A DNA stretch of 64,000 bases from Botrimarina hoheduenensis (GCF_007859815.1 NZ_SJPH01000001.1:1-64000); one strand, 5' to 3'; numbered from the stretch's first letter, positions 1 through 8,830 are shown. The notes: generated from the sequence alone by a model not told the origin. Translations and numbers: made by a program.

Positions 1-515
1 AGGTGGATCCCGGTCGCGTCGAAGTTCTTGCCGAGCTCCGCTTGACGGAAGAGCACGTTGCCCAAGCTGCCTGCGCGCTTGAGCATCGTCTCCCCCGCCA
101 CGTGCAGACGGACGGCGTACACCGCCGCCGCGGGGTAGTCGTCCTCCAATCCGTAGCGAACGAGGTCTTCTCGGGGGGTGAGTCCCGGACGCCGGAACCA
201 CGAAGCCCCCAGGTCGAGGGGCCCCTCGACGCGCGCGTCGGACAGATCGAGCCCGCGACGGAAGTAGCAGCCGCGCAGCACCAGGACCCCTTCGATCCGG
301 GTCCGCGCGAGTCGCACCGGCTGGTAGAAGCGACAACGCGTGAAGCGGAGTCCGGCGGTCGCGCGCAGACCGGTCAGATCAACGGCTACCGTAAACCGGC
401 AGCGGTCGATCTCGATCGGGTTGCCCGCCGCGGCGGCTGCCTCCACATCGTCAACGAACCGCTCAATGTTGGCGGCACCGATCTCTTGCTGCTCAAAAGA
501 AACGGGGCGGGGCAT
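1..515 (-). CDS. Partial hypothetical protein with beta-helix/pentapeptide-like repeats
   Basis: The reverse strand is open from an ATG at 515 to the window edge, giving 171 residues with no stop, so the C-terminus lies outside the window. The protein starts MPRPVSFEQQEIGAANIERF. From about residue 45 it shows a loose repeat of hydrophobic and small residues (TGLRATAGLRFTRCRF, then GVLVLRGCYFRRGLDLSDA, then RVEGPLDLGASWF) of the kind seen in pentapeptide or right-handed beta-helix proteins. A charged stretch with PREDLVRYGLEDDYPAAAVY follows. Frame quality and codon use favour this frame over the opposite-strand open frames. No catalytic motif is visible and no function is assigned. Confidence 0.7.
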   Translation of the reverse strand, partial: MPRPVSFEQQEIGAANIERFVDDVEAAAAAGNPIEIDRCRFTVAVDLTGLRATAGLRFTRCRFYQPVRLARTRIEGVLVLRGCYFRRGLDLSDARVEGPLDLGASWFRRPGLTPREDLVRYGLEDDYPAAAVYAVRLHVAGETMLKRAGSLGNVLFRQAELGKNFDATGIH

Positions 516-562
516 CGGCGTCTCCGGGAGGCACGGGCGGGCGTCTGCACGCGGAGAGTCGA

Positions 563-598
563 CCTTGGGACCGCAGACGACCCTGGGACCGCAGACGA
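563..598. repeat. 18-base tandem duplication
   Basis: Two head-to-tail copies of an 18-base unit at 563-580 and 581-598 differ at one position. Part of a third copy (ccctggg) follows at 599-605. Confidence 0.8.
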
Positions 599-753
599 CC
601 CTGGGCAGCAGTCACCCAGGGCAGCAGAGTAGTCGCCGCCCCCGCGGGAAGCAATCAACAACGCATGCCGGCGGCAGCCCGCAAGAAGCCGTGCTGCGGG
701 GCAAGCATGGAGGCGGTTGCGAGCGGGTCGCACCAACGTGTCGCGTCAGCAGC

Positions 754-785
754 GTTGAGCATCACGACCGTTGAGCATCAGGACC
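754..785. repeat. 16-base tandem duplication
   Basis: gttgagcatcacgacc at 754-769 is followed directly by gttgagcatcaggacc at 770-785, with one mismatch. It is non-coding. Confidence 0.8.
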
Positions 786-943
786 AGTGTACCGCGATAA
801 AGACGCGACGGCTCTCGGAAGCGTGCGGGCTGGGCTCAAGCAGCCTGCCGGGATCGACCGACGGTGGCCCGACCAACCCCCAACGGCCAACTGCCTCCAC
901 ACGATCGGCAAGCACCCTACGAAGAAAGCCTGAATTCTCTGAG

Positions 944-1017
944 CGCCCCGGGCAGGACTCGAACCTGCAACCCTCGGTTTCGAAGACCGATATTCTATCC
1001 AATTGAACTACCGGGGC
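944..1017 (-). tRNA. tRNA-Arg (anticodon TCG)
   Basis: The reverse strand folds as a 74-nt cloverleaf. The acceptor stem is GCCCCGG (1017-1011) paired with CCGGGGC (951-945), with discriminator G at 944. The anticodon arm is TCGGT-CTTCGAA-ACCGA, giving anticodon TCG, which reads CGA arginine codons. The T-arm carries GGTTCGAGTCC. No CCA is encoded. Confidence 0.95.
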
Positions 1018-1045
1018 GTGCTTCGCGCGTTGCGTGTCGCGCTCG

Positions 1046-1234
1046 CTACTGCAAATAAGCTAACACCTCCAGCACCGCCGCTACAGCGCCCATGATCAGC
1101 ACCAAGGTAACGGCACACGTTGTCGTGTGACGCAGGATCGACCGCAGGTCTTCGTGACGGGTGCCCGCGTAAACGACGCTCACGCCCACGATCAACAGCG
1201 GCGCGAACCACAGCCGATTGATCGCGGACAGCAC
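1046..1234 (-). CDS. Small membrane protein, unknown function
   Basis: This is a 62-residue protein starting at a GTG (1234). No ATG lies between it and the in-frame stop upstream. Two hydrophobic segments (about residues 8-23 and 39-60) flank a short charged loop, TRHEDLRSILRH, so it is probably a two-helix membrane protein. It lies downstream of, and on the same strand as, the larger membrane protein ending at 1363, and may be in its operon. Codon use matches its neighbours. No family was recognised. Confidence 0.6.
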   Translation of the reverse strand: MLSAINRLWFAPLLIVGVSVVYAGTRHEDLRSILRHTTTCAVTLVLIMGAVAAVLEVLAYLQ

Positions 1235-1362
1235 AAGCAGCGAGGTGATAAACGGTTCGATCGTGAAGCCTCGCTAGTGGGATCGGGTGAGGAACAGGGG
1301 CGATGGGGGCAAGCGGTTTGTTAAGACAACTTCCGGGACGCTGCCGGCGTTGAGGGCCCGCA

Positions 1363-1995
1363 TCACGCCAGCTTGTTACTTGCCGAATCGTGGGGGGGAT
1401 CGTTATCGGGCCCGTTATCGGACTGGTCGCGAGGCGGCGTGAGCTGCACAAGGGGCCCTGAATACGCGTCGTACACCACGAGCAGGTTCAGCAGTCCGGC
1501 GACCACGGTATAGATCGTACCAAGTTCAAAGTAGTAGCCGTATTCGTAATGCCACTGAGCCAGTTCGTCGGGGTGGGTGACCGTGTTGCCTGCGGTGTCA
1601 CGCGATTCGATCTTGGGTCCGCGGGCGGCCCGTTCACCGGTGCGCGGCGGATAAAAGGCCCCGCCCAGCAGAGGGCCTTCGCCAGCGTTGTAGCGTGCGC
1701 GCTCCATCAGCGCGGGGATCGCCACCGCACCGATGCCTGCCTGACACGGAAACGGCCAGCGCTCCATGACGAACCGAACAGGCGACGGCAGCACGGGGCC
1801 GGTGGCGGCATACGCGACCCGTCCGCCGCCGACGACAAAGCCGAAGACAAACAGCGCGACAATCGCCACGCCAAAGAGCACCCCTTTGGCGATTCGGCCT
1901 TGGTACAGGTGCCCCAGCCCCGGGAACAACCACGCCAGCAGAGCCGCCCGGCCCGGATTCTTGAGCTGCAGCGGCGAGAGGGGGTCGGGGTTCAT
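1363..1995 (-). CDS. TM2-like integral membrane protein (DUF6677-like)
   Basis: The 210-residue protein is taken from the ATG at 1995 (MNPDPLSPLQLKNPG). The frame stays open further upstream, but that stretch is proline/arginine-rich and looks non-coding. An N-terminal ALLAWLFPGLGHLYQGR motif followed by a helix resembles TM2-type membrane proteins. A second hydrophobic segment lies near the C-terminus (TIYTVVAGLLNLLVVYDAYSG). The tail is rich in Asp, Asn and Pro. Planctomycetes carry an uncharacterised family of this shape; I recall it as DUF6677, and that name is from memory. It lies 92 bases downstream of the epimerase gene on the same strand. Function unknown. Confidence 0.7.
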   Translation of the reverse strand: MNPDPLSPLQLKNPGRAALLAWLFPGLGHLYQGRIAKGVLFGVAIVALFVFGFVVGGGRVAYAATGPVLPSPVRFVMERWPFPCQAGIGAVAIPALMERARYNAGEGPLLGGAFYPPRTGERAARGPKIESRDTAGNTVTHPDELAQWHYEYGYYFELGTIYTVVAGLLNLLVVYDAYSGPLVQLTPPRDQSDNGPDNDPPHDSASNKLA

Positions 1996-2087
1996 GCGGG
2001 GGGCGACTGAGGTCGGCGTCGATCGAGCGGGGGACAGGGCGGCACCGGTCGGGGCGTTCACTATGGTACCGCGCGGGCGTAACGGAG

Positions 2088-3134
2088 CTAGAGCCAGCCC
2101 GCTTCGCGATACCATTGGGCGGTTTCTCGGTAGCGCTGCGCAGCGGGGGCTGCTGGGGCCCATCCGAGCATGCTGACGATTTTCTCGCTCCGACAAAGCC
2201 ACCCGCTTGCCGAGGCTTCGCGTAGCTTGTCGCTGCCGAGAACGACGGGCTTACCGGTGAACCAGCCGTAAAAATCGCCGGCAAGCGCCGCGGGCAGCAG
2301 CGGATACTTGCGGCGGCAGAGCACCCAGACGCGGCGCTCGAGCGCCGCAGCCGCCATCCGGCCGATCTGGGCATAAGAAGAATCGACGGGATCGGCGGCG
2401 AAGTAGACGCCGCGGGAGTCGTTCGGCGCGCTCTGGGGGTCCGCGGCAACACTGTCCCTACAGCGTTCTCCCCGCTCCGCGACGGCCAGAAGCGCTGCGA
2501 CAAGATCGTCGGCATAAATGAGCGATAGCGGCAGACCCTGCAGCTGTGGCACAAAGTGGATCCCCAGCGCGCGGATCGCTTTGAACAGCATCAGTCCGTC
2601 GCGATCGCCCGGTCCAAAGACCAGCGGCGGACGGACAATCGAGATCGGAGCTTTTCCGGCCCAGCGACGCGCCGCCCGCTCAGCGGCGAGCTTGCTCTGT
2701 CCGTACAGCGAGATGGGCCGACAGGTCGTAGTCTCGTCATGGGGCATACCGGGGGCCGACGGGCCAACCGCGGCGAGCGAGCTAACCACGATGACAACCG
2801 GCGGTGTCGGAAGTGCTGTGGCGGCTTCGCAGACGGCGGCGGTCCCCCGCTCGTTGACCGCCAGGAACTCAGCAAGCGTGCGGCCATGGACCCGACCTGC
2901 CAGATGGTGAACCACCTCGACCGGGTTGCCGTCGAAAGCAGCGCGGTAGGCCTGCAGTAGCCCGGTCGCTTCTTCCAGCGGTGCCCGCACGAGTCGCACG
3001 CCAAGCCGCTCCAGAGCCACGGTTTGCGAGGAACTACGCACCACGCAGGCTACGTCATCGCCCCGGGCGACAAGCCGCTCCACGAGCCGCTGGCCGATAA
3101 AGCCTGTCGCGCCAGTAACCAAGGTACGAGCCAA
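2088..3134 (-). CDS. NAD(P)-dependent epimerase/dehydratase (extended SDR)
   Basis: The 348-residue protein begins MARTLVTGATGFIGQRLVER, with the Rossmann nucleotide-binding motif GATGFIG (residues 8-14). The extended-SDR catalytic Tyr-x3-Lys is in SLYGQSKLAAER, and the catalytic Ser is in VVSSLAAVGP. The RPPLVFGPGDRDG motif is typical of sugar-nucleotide or steroid-type epimerases. Cytoplasmic oxidoreductase acting on an unidentified substrate. It is probably co-transcribed with the membrane protein ending at 1363. The family assignment is firm; the substrate cannot be read from the sequence. Confidence 0.9.
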   Translation of the reverse strand: MARTLVTGATGFIGQRLVERLVARGDDVACVVRSSSQTVALERLGVRLVRAPLEEATGLLQAYRAAFDGNPVEVVHHLAGRVHGRTLAEFLAVNERGTAAVCEAATALPTPPVVIVVSSLAAVGPSAPGMPHDETTTCRPISLYGQSKLAAERAARRWAGKAPISIVRPPLVFGPGDRDGLMLFKAIRALGIHFVPQLQGLPLSLIYADDLVAALLAVAERGERCRDSVAADPQSAPNDSRGVYFAADPVDSSYAQIGRMAAAALERRVWVLCRRKYPLLPAALAGDFYGWFTGKPVVLGSDKLREASASGWLCRSEKIVSMLGWAPAAPAAQRYRETAQWYREAGWL

Positions 3135-3303
3135 GACGGGGCCGCAAAAAACGGGGGAACGGGCAGCGGGACGGGGGCGGTACGGTTGGGCGTGCTCGCC
3201 CGATCGCGTTAGACTCTCAGCCTACGCGAAACGGAGCAAGCCACGTTCGGAGGGCCGCTTCTTTGATCGCCCGCTGTCGCCGCCCTTTTTTCCCCGTCAC
3301 GCC

Positions 3304-4437
3304 GTGTCTGTGCTACGTATCGAACCGGTCCGCACCCGCCGGCAGCAGAAGGTCTGGCTCTCGCTGCCGTGGCAGATGAACGCCGGCGATCCGTGCTGGA
3401 TGCCCCCGCTGAGACACTCGCAGAAGCTGCTAGCAGGCTTTGGGAAGCACCCCGTTTATGAGTACGCGGATGCCGAACAGTGGCTCGCGACACGCAACGG
3501 CAAGCCTGTGGGCCGGATCGCCGCGATTCACAATCGGGCCCACAACGAGTGCCATCGCGAGAATCTGGGGTTCTTCGGCTTCTTCGAGTCCGAGAACCAG
3601 CCCGAGACCGCGGCGGCACTACTGGGCGCCGCCGAGGCGTGGCTTGCGGAGCGGGGGCTCAGCGCGTGTCGCGGACCGGTCAGCCCCACGATCAACTACG
3701 AGCTGGGGACGCTCATCGATGGTTTCGAGACGCCCCCCTACATGCTCCTGCCTCATAACCCGCCGTACTATCAGGCGCTGATCGAAGGGTGTGGCTACGG
3801 CAAATCTCAAGACCTGTATGCGTATCGGGCCGACACGTCGCACCTGGGGGACATGAAGCGCGACACGAAGATGGAATCGCTCGACAACATGGTCCGCGAG
3901 CGTTTCGGGGTCACCGTGCGTCCGATGAACCGTTCGCGGTTCAAAGAGGAAGTGGCGATGTTCCTGGACATCTACAACCTGGCGCTCACCAAAACCTGGG
4001 GCTACGTGCCGATGTCGCCGGCCGAGGTGCAGGCCATGGCGAGCGACCTGAAAGAACTGATAGTTCCTGAACTGGCACGCATCGCCGAGGTCGAAGGCAA
4101 GCCGGTCGGCGTGGTCTTCGGCTTGCTGGATTTCAACCCCCGCATCAAAGCCATCGATGGCCGCTTGTTCCCGTTCGGATTCATCCGGCTGCTGTGGAAC
4201 AAGCGGGCGATCAACCGCATTCGCATCGTGAGCACCAACGTGCTGCCCGAGTACCAGAGCTGGGGCGTCGGGGTCTCGCTGGCGCGGAGCTTGCTCCAGC
4301 CGGCGCTCGATCACGGCGTTACCGCTTGCGAGTTTAGCTGGGTGCTCGAGACGAACACCCTCTCACGCAAGACGGTCGAGAAGGGAGGTGCCAAGCGTTA
4401 CAAGACGTGGCGCGTCTTCGAGAAATCGCTGGTCTAG
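3304..4437 (+). CDS. GNAT-like acyltransferase family protein
   Basis: The 377-residue protein starts at GTG 3304. It resembles the large YghO-like group of GNAT-fold proteins. The N-terminal half has VGRIAAIHNRAHNE and LGFFGFFES. The C-terminal acetyltransferase-like core has GKPVGVVFGLLDFN, then VLPEYQSWGVGVSLARSLL, which resembles the acetyl-CoA pyrophosphate-binding loop. It ends EKGGAKRYKTWRVFEKSL, as in that family. The acceptor substrate is unknown. The gene converges on the desaturase gene with a 4-base overlap at 4434-4437. Confidence 0.8.
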   Translation: MSVLRIEPVRTRRQQKVWLSLPWQMNAGDPCWMPPLRHSQKLLAGFGKHPVYEYADAEQWLATRNGKPVGRIAAIHNRAHNECHRENLGFFGFFESENQPETAAALLGAAEAWLAERGLSACRGPVSPTINYELGTLIDGFETPPYMLLPHNPPYYQALIEGCGYGKSQDLYAYRADTSHLGDMKRDTKMESLDNMVRERFGVTVRPMNRSRFKEEVAMFLDIYNLALTKTWGYVPMSPAEVQAMASDLKELIVPELARIAEVEGKPVGVVFGLLDFNPRIKAIDGRLFPFGFIRLLWNKRAINRIRIVSTNVLPEYQSWGVGVSLARSLLQPALDHGVTACEFSWVLETNTLSRKTVEKGGAKRYKTWRVFEKSLV

Positions 4438-5651
4438 CCCCCCGGCTGCTCGGCACGCCGGCCCGCGTGGCGCAGCAGTTGGCCAACCTCGTGCAACAAG
4501 CTCTGCCCCGTAGTTTTCCGATACGGAGAGTCCGCCGGCAGCCCCGCCATCAACCGCCGATGAGCTGTTTCCAGCGCATGGTACGGCAGCGAGGGGAACA
4601 GATGATGCAGCGCGTGATAACGCGTACCGATCGGTCCCCACAGGATCGAAGCCCACGCGTGGTTCGGATAGTTGACCGAATCAAGCAACTGCTCGACGAA
4701 CGTCATCGGACGGTCGTGGTTGGCGTCGGCGTCGTTGACGTAGCGATGGGCCCCCAGCGTTCGCACGGCATTAAGCGTCACGATCGCCACCGCGGTCGCG
4801 TACAGCTGCGGCAAAAACCAAGGATCAAGGAATCCTTGACCGTACAGGCTACGAACCACGCCGAACGTCATCGCGGCGAGAAACAGAAAGCAGCCAAGCT
4901 CTTGGTAACGGATACCGCGTAGCGCTTTCCTGCTCGGCAAGGGTCGCAAGTAGCGCGGGTCAATAATCATGGACGACGCGTGCCGATGCACCCAGTCGCG
5001 CGTCGGGCCGCTGATCCAAGTCAGCGGCGTCAACAGCCCAAAGCGGATAATCGCGAGCAGCGGAATCACCAGGCTCTGCGCAACGTAGCCGATCGCATGC
5101 CACACGGGTCGATTCAGCAGGGGCAGATACTCACCGTCGTGGTTGGTTCCATAGTGCTTGCGGCGGTGATGATCCAGGTGCGTCTGATAGACAAACGTGG
5201 GGATCAACATCGGGATGCCGCACAGCAGATTCCACACGAACCGGAACGCCCGGAACTCGCGCTGTGGCAGGTGCGCCAGCTCGTGGATAAACAGCGCGCA
5301 CCGGTACAGCAGCAGACAGCTGACAACAAACGCCAGAACGCGCAGCGGCACCCCCAGCGAGCCAATCTGCACCGCCTTGAAGGTCACCATGGCCCCCGAC
5401 CAGCTCAGCACGAGATCGGTCCAGTAGACCCAGGGCTTCGGACGCAGGTCGTCTCCCAACAGCGCCCGGGCTTCGCGCAACGAAAATTCGGGGCGGGGAA
5501 CTTTTTTGGGGCTCTTTTTGCCCGGGACGGGTTCCGCCGGCCTGGTCAAACGCGGGGAGCGCGGTAGCTGAGGTCCCGGCGAAAAAGCCCCGTTCTCCAG
5601 GACGGTCCCTGTCGCGGCGGCGGGCAAGCTGGTCGTCGTATCGAACGGCAT
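4434..5651 (-). CDS. Membrane fatty acid desaturase
   Basis: From the ATG at 5651, which has GGAGG just upstream, the protein has 405 residues. Starts at 5723 and 5774 are also open. The integral membrane di-iron desaturase signature is present as three His boxes: HELAH, HLDHHRRKH and HALHHLFPSLPYH, the last preceded by TLGAHRYVND. Several hydrophobic segments lie between the boxes. The first 70 or so residues are Pro/Ala/Lys-rich and probably disordered. The enzyme should introduce a double bond into an acyl chain at the membrane. It is divergent from a ketosynthase-like gene at 5894, so the pair may share lipid-related control. Confidence 0.88.
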   Translation of the reverse strand: MPFDTTTSLPAAATGTVLENGAFSPGPQLPRSPRLTRPAEPVPGKKSPKKVPRPEFSLREARALLGDDLRPKPWVYWTDLVLSWSGAMVTFKAVQIGSLGVPLRVLAFVVSCLLLYRCALFIHELAHLPQREFRAFRFVWNLLCGIPMLIPTFVYQTHLDHHRRKHYGTNHDGEYLPLLNRPVWHAIGYVAQSLVIPLLAIIRFGLLTPLTWISGPTRDWVHRHASSMIIDPRYLRPLPSRKALRGIRYQELGCFLFLAAMTFGVVRSLYGQGFLDPWFLPQLYATAVAIVTLNAVRTLGAHRYVNDADANHDRPMTFVEQLLDSVNYPNHAWASILWGPIGTRYHALHHLFPSLPYHALETAHRRLMAGLPADSPYRKTTGQSLLHEVGQLLRHAGRRAEQPGG

Positions 5652-5893
5652 GGGGCCTCCAGAGCGGGGGCCACCTGCTGGCCCTTGCTTGGATCGGCCC
5701 GAATTAGGTGCCGACATCGGCATGTCCCTCGGGAGGCGCTCTTGCGCGGCGTACTGAAAAAGGCTCAAGCCCACGACGCCGATCGCCGAGGACCGCAGCG
5801 GACGCCGCTGTCTGGGGTTACACTTGGTACTTCGCTAACACAAGAATAGTTCGTCCGCCCGCCATAGAAACCTTCCTCCGCCTTGCTGCGCGA

Positions 5894-7162
5894 ATGCAAG
5901 ATGTGCTGATCACCGGTATCGGGATCGTCTCGCCGATCGGCATCGGTGTTGACGAGGTCGCGGCGTCGCTCCACGGGCGCCGTACGGGTATCCACGCCGT
6001 TGAGGAACTCGAGCGAATCGGCTGGATCGCCCCGTTCGGGGGGCAGGTCGCCGATTTTGACCCCAAACAATACGTCACGCCGCGTAAGAGCCTTAAGGTC
6101 ATGGCTCGCGAGATCCAGTTGGGCTTTGCCGCGGCCGAGCTCGCCTGGTCCGAAGCGCGCCTGGACGATTTTGAGGTCGAGCCGTCACGGCTGGGCGTGG
6201 TGGGGGCCGCGGCCATGCAGTACTGCCCGCTCGACGAACTGGCCCCGCCGTTTGCTGCGTGCGGTGCCGGGCAGGCCTCGGAGCGCGCCTGGGCCGAACG
6301 CGGCATGAGCGAACTCTTTCCGCTCTGGATGCTCAAGTACCTGCCCAATATGGGTTCTTGCCATGTCGGCATCCGCCGTGATGCCCACGGTCCAACCAAC
6401 ACAATCTCATTGGGCGACGTGTCGGGCCTGATCGCCCTGGGCGAGGCCGCCTCGATCATCCGGCGCGGTGCCGCGGACATCATGCTGTGCGGCGGGGCGA
6501 GCTCAAAAATCGACCTCACCGATCTGCTCTGGCATGCCGGTGCCGGGCTCTCACGCCGCGCCGCCGATCCCGAACGTGCCTGCCGACCGTTTGATGCCGA
6601 TCGAGACGGTGCCGTGATGAGCGAAGCCGCCACTTATCTGGTTATCGAGAGTCGAGATCACGCCGAACGCCGCGGGTTCTTCCGCCGGGGAGGGACCGCC
6701 TGGGGCACTGTCGAGGCAGTCGTCTGCCGCAGCGAGCCCGCCATCGGCCCGTTGCTGGCTACCGGCCGCGCGATCGGCCAAGCCGCCCAAACCGCGTTGA
6801 AACAAGCCGGTCTCAAAGCCTCCGATCTCGCGCTGGTCAAACCGCACGGCGAGTCGCGCAAGGACCTCGACGCGATCGAAGCCCAGGCACTGCAAGCGGT
6901 TGTCGGTGACGTGCCCGCCACGGCACCCACTAGCTACTTGGGCTCGAGCGGCGCGGCGCGGGGCTTGGTCGAGCTCGCCGCAACGCTCATCGGTTGGCGC
7001 AACGGTGTCGTCAACGCCACGCTCAACTACGACACGCCCGATCCCGCTTGCCCGCTGAACCTTTCCGCCGTCGAGCGGCCCGCGAAGGGATCGTCGCTAC
7101 TGGCGCTCAACCACTCCCCCAGCGGACAGGCGGTCGCCGCGATCCTCAACGCCCCCGATTGA
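5894..7162 (+). CDS. Beta-ketoacyl synthase-like protein lacking the catalytic Cys
   Basis: The 422-residue thiolase-fold protein starts at ATG 5894 (MQDVLITGIGIVSPIG). It aligns with KAS II/FabF along its length: PNMGSCHVGIRRDAHGPTN, DADRDGAVMSEAA, and an HG motif at His318 (KPHGESRKDLDAIEAQ). At the nucleophile elbow, where active enzymes have ACA(S/T)G, this protein has GDVSG, so Asp175 replaces the catalytic Cys. The C-terminal NxFGFGGHN motif is replaced by NHSPSGQAV. It is therefore unlikely to be an ordinary condensing enzyme. A role like a chain-length factor, or another non-condensing role, is possible. It is divergent from the desaturase gene. Confidence 0.8.
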   Translation: MQDVLITGIGIVSPIGIGVDEVAASLHGRRTGIHAVEELERIGWIAPFGGQVADFDPKQYVTPRKSLKVMAREIQLGFAAAELAWSEARLDDFEVEPSRLGVVGAAAMQYCPLDELAPPFAACGAGQASERAWAERGMSELFPLWMLKYLPNMGSCHVGIRRDAHGPTNTISLGDVSGLIALGEAASIIRRGAADIMLCGGASSKIDLTDLLWHAGAGLSRRAADPERACRPFDADRDGAVMSEAATYLVIESRDHAERRGFFRRGGTAWGTVEAVVCRSEPAIGPLLATGRAIGQAAQTALKQAGLKASDLALVKPHGESRKDLDAIEAQALQAVVGDVPATAPTSYLGSSGAARGLVELAATLIGWRNGVVNATLNYDTPDPACPLNLSAVERPAKGSSLLALNHSPSGQAVAAILNAPD

Positions 7163-7226
7163 CCTCGAAGGACAGCCGGACGAGCGCTCGATGGCGGGCG
7201 CATGACTGCCAAGCGGGACGGATCCT

Positions 7227-7649
7227 TCAGATGTAATACATGCCGGCATGCTCCGGCGCGGCCCGGTCGGCCAGCTCGGCGAGCGTCACGCTTTCGAACA
7301 TCGCCCGCTGGGCTTGCTGCGCCTCGTCGCACAGGTCGGTCAGCACGCAGGCGAGGGGCGTTGGCGTGGCCAACCGACTCGGCTTGTCCGCCGGCCCTTC
7401 GAGCATTTCTAGAAGCTCGCCAACGGTGATTTCTTCCGGCGGCGAGGTGAGCCGATAGCCCCCAGCCGCTCCGCGGACGCTGGTCACCAAACCGCAACGC
7501 TTGAGTTGCTGCAAGATCTGCGTCAGGAAACCCTCGGGGATGCCCTCCTCAGCGGCCAGACGACGCCCTTGCAGCGGTAACCCTCCTGCGTACTCCACCG
7601 CCAGTCTGAGCAGCGCGAGACAAGCGTACTCGGTTTTCGCGGAGAACAT
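7227..7649 (-). CDS. Rrf2-family transcriptional regulator
   Basis: The 140-residue protein has the typical Rrf2 winged-helix N-terminus (MFSAKTEYACLALLRLA; EGIPEGFLTQILQQLKRCGLV; SVRGAAGGYRL). The sensor region has Cys101 and Cys107 spaced as the first two Fe-S ligands of IscR (CVLTDLC), but the third position is Ala. It could still bind a cluster with another ligand, or act like the cluster-free cysteine-metabolism regulator CymR. It follows cysH by 51 bases on the same strand, suggesting a cysH-rrf2 operon and control of sulfur assimilation, possibly autoregulated. The operon and its control are inferred. Confidence 0.88.
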   Translation of the reverse strand: MFSAKTEYACLALLRLAVEYAGGLPLQGRRLAAEEGIPEGFLTQILQQLKRCGLVTSVRGAAGGYRLTSPPEEITVGELLEMLEGPADKPSRLATPTPLACVLTDLCDEAQQAQRAMFESVTLAELADRAAPEHAGMYYI

Positions 7650-7700
7650 CGAAACAAGCTTGTTGGAGAGGATTGAAGTAAACGGGCGCAGGGGTGCCGT

Positions 7701-8480
7701 TCAGATACCGCTGCCGTCAGCTTCGAGCGTGTGCAAACCGCACTCGGTCTTCTGCTTGCCGACCCACCGTCCGGCACGCTCGTCTCCCTCGCCATCGGCT
7801 TTCTGCGTGCAGGGCCAGCAGCCGACGCTCGGGTACCCTTCATCGTGCAACGGGTTGTAAGGGACTTCTTCGCGAAGGATGCGTGTCCACACGCTCTGCT
7901 TGGTGGCGTTCGCGAGTGGGCTGATCTTCACCAGGCCGAACTTCCGATCCCAAGCAACAATCGGCTGCTTCGCGCGCACCGGGCTCTGATCGCGGCGGAT
8001 GCCGCTCATCCACGCCGTGCGTCCGACCGCAGCGCGCTGCAGAACCTTGATCTTCCGATCATGGCAGCATTGATCCGGGTTGCTCGTGTACAGCGGCCCG
8101 CCATGCTTGGCTTCGTACTCAGGCACGCTCAGTTCGGGCTGGAGCATCTCGACTTCGACGCCGTACTTGGCAGCGATGCGGTCCCGCAGATCGAGTGTCT
8201 GCTGAAATTGGTACCCGGTATCCAGATTGAACACGTAGGTCGTCGGTGCGAGTGTGGGCAGCAGCGACAGCATCAGGCAGCCTTCCGGTCCGAAGGCGGT
8301 TCCCATCGCCAGCCCGGGGGCAAAGCACTGGTGGGCCCACGCGACGATCTCATCGGGAGTTGCGGACTCCAGCCGCTGACTCTCGGCAGCGAGGTGGGCC
8401 AGCAACTCGGCCGAAGGGGCTTGGCCGGCGGCGGGCAAGGCCGGGAAGGGTTGGGGCGAGAGCGGCAGGGCGGCAGACAT
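7701..8480 (-). CDS. cysH: Assimilatory APS/PAPS reductase
   Basis: The 259-residue protein reduces adenylylsulfate (or PAPS) to sulfite using thioredoxin in cysteine synthesis. The PAPS-reductase fold is shown by TTYVFNLDTGYQFQQT and SGIRRDQSPVRA. A CC pair (SNPDQCCHDRK) and a CxxC (GCWPCTQ) form the four-Cys set that binds a [4Fe-4S] cluster in APS-type reductases. The C-terminal catalytic ECGLH is present (KTECGLH). Cluster-containing members usually prefer APS over PAPS. It is the first gene of a pair with the Rrf2 regulator, with a good promoter 45 bases upstream of the start. Confidence 0.93.
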   Translation of the reverse strand: MSAALPLSPQPFPALPAAGQAPSAELLAHLAAESQRLESATPDEIVAWAHQCFAPGLAMGTAFGPEGCLMLSLLPTLAPTTYVFNLDTGYQFQQTLDLRDRIAAKYGVEVEMLQPELSVPEYEAKHGGPLYTSNPDQCCHDRKIKVLQRAAVGRTAWMSGIRRDQSPVRAKQPIVAWDRKFGLVKISPLANATKQSVWTRILREEVPYNPLHDEGYPSVGCWPCTQKADGEGDERAGRWVGKQKTECGLHTLEADGSGI

Positions 8481-8524
8481 CGGCAGGCGCGAGGTCGGAG
8501 GTTATAAGTGGCGGAATGCCCGAA

Positions 8525-8552
8525 TTATTACCAATTAAGTCAGCATAGTCAA
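8525..8552 (-). promoter_or_regulatory. Sigma-70-type promoter of cysH
   Basis: On the reverse strand TTGACT (8552-8547) is followed after 16 bases by TAATAA (8530-8525). Transcription would begin near 8517, leaving a leader of about 37 bases before cysH. The segment is a clear AT-rich patch in GC-rich DNA and could also hold the operator of the downstream Rrf2 protein. Confidence 0.65.
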
Positions 8553-8830
8553 TTATCGGTCGTCTGGCAGTCCGGTCCAAAGCCAAAAGGGCCGCATTAT
8601 CGCGCCAAAGCGAAGCCCCCCCAACGAGGGAGAAGCACTGGGTGCCGCACTTCTTCGCTGTGCCAGCTGTGGATCCCCCCTGCCCCGTACCACAGCAGTC
8701 GGGCCGCGAGCAGACTCATCGTCGCAAGAAGGATTACTCACGAACGAGGGGCGGACCGGTTGCTCGCTGCGCGTTGGCCCCTACCCGAACCGCCGGAATT
8801 CGACGTAAGTTCTGGTCGGAAAAGCAACCA

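Larger units (their letters stand above)
516..943. other. Intergenic region with short tandem repeats
   Basis: No convincing gene lies here. Two imperfect tandem duplications are visible. An 18-base unit (ccctgggaccgcagacga) occurs twice at 563-598 with one mismatch. A 16-base unit (gttgagcatcacgacc) occurs twice at 754-785 with one mismatch. A CCCTGGG/CCCAGGG inverted pair lies at 599-605 and 615-621. The region probably holds the promoter of the partial gene read leftward from 515. Confidence 0.6.

Noticed and set aside
3-632. Long forward-strand open frame at the window start
   Set aside because: It is the complement of the reverse-strand gene at 1-515. Its protein is low-complexity Arg/Gly-rich and has no family features.
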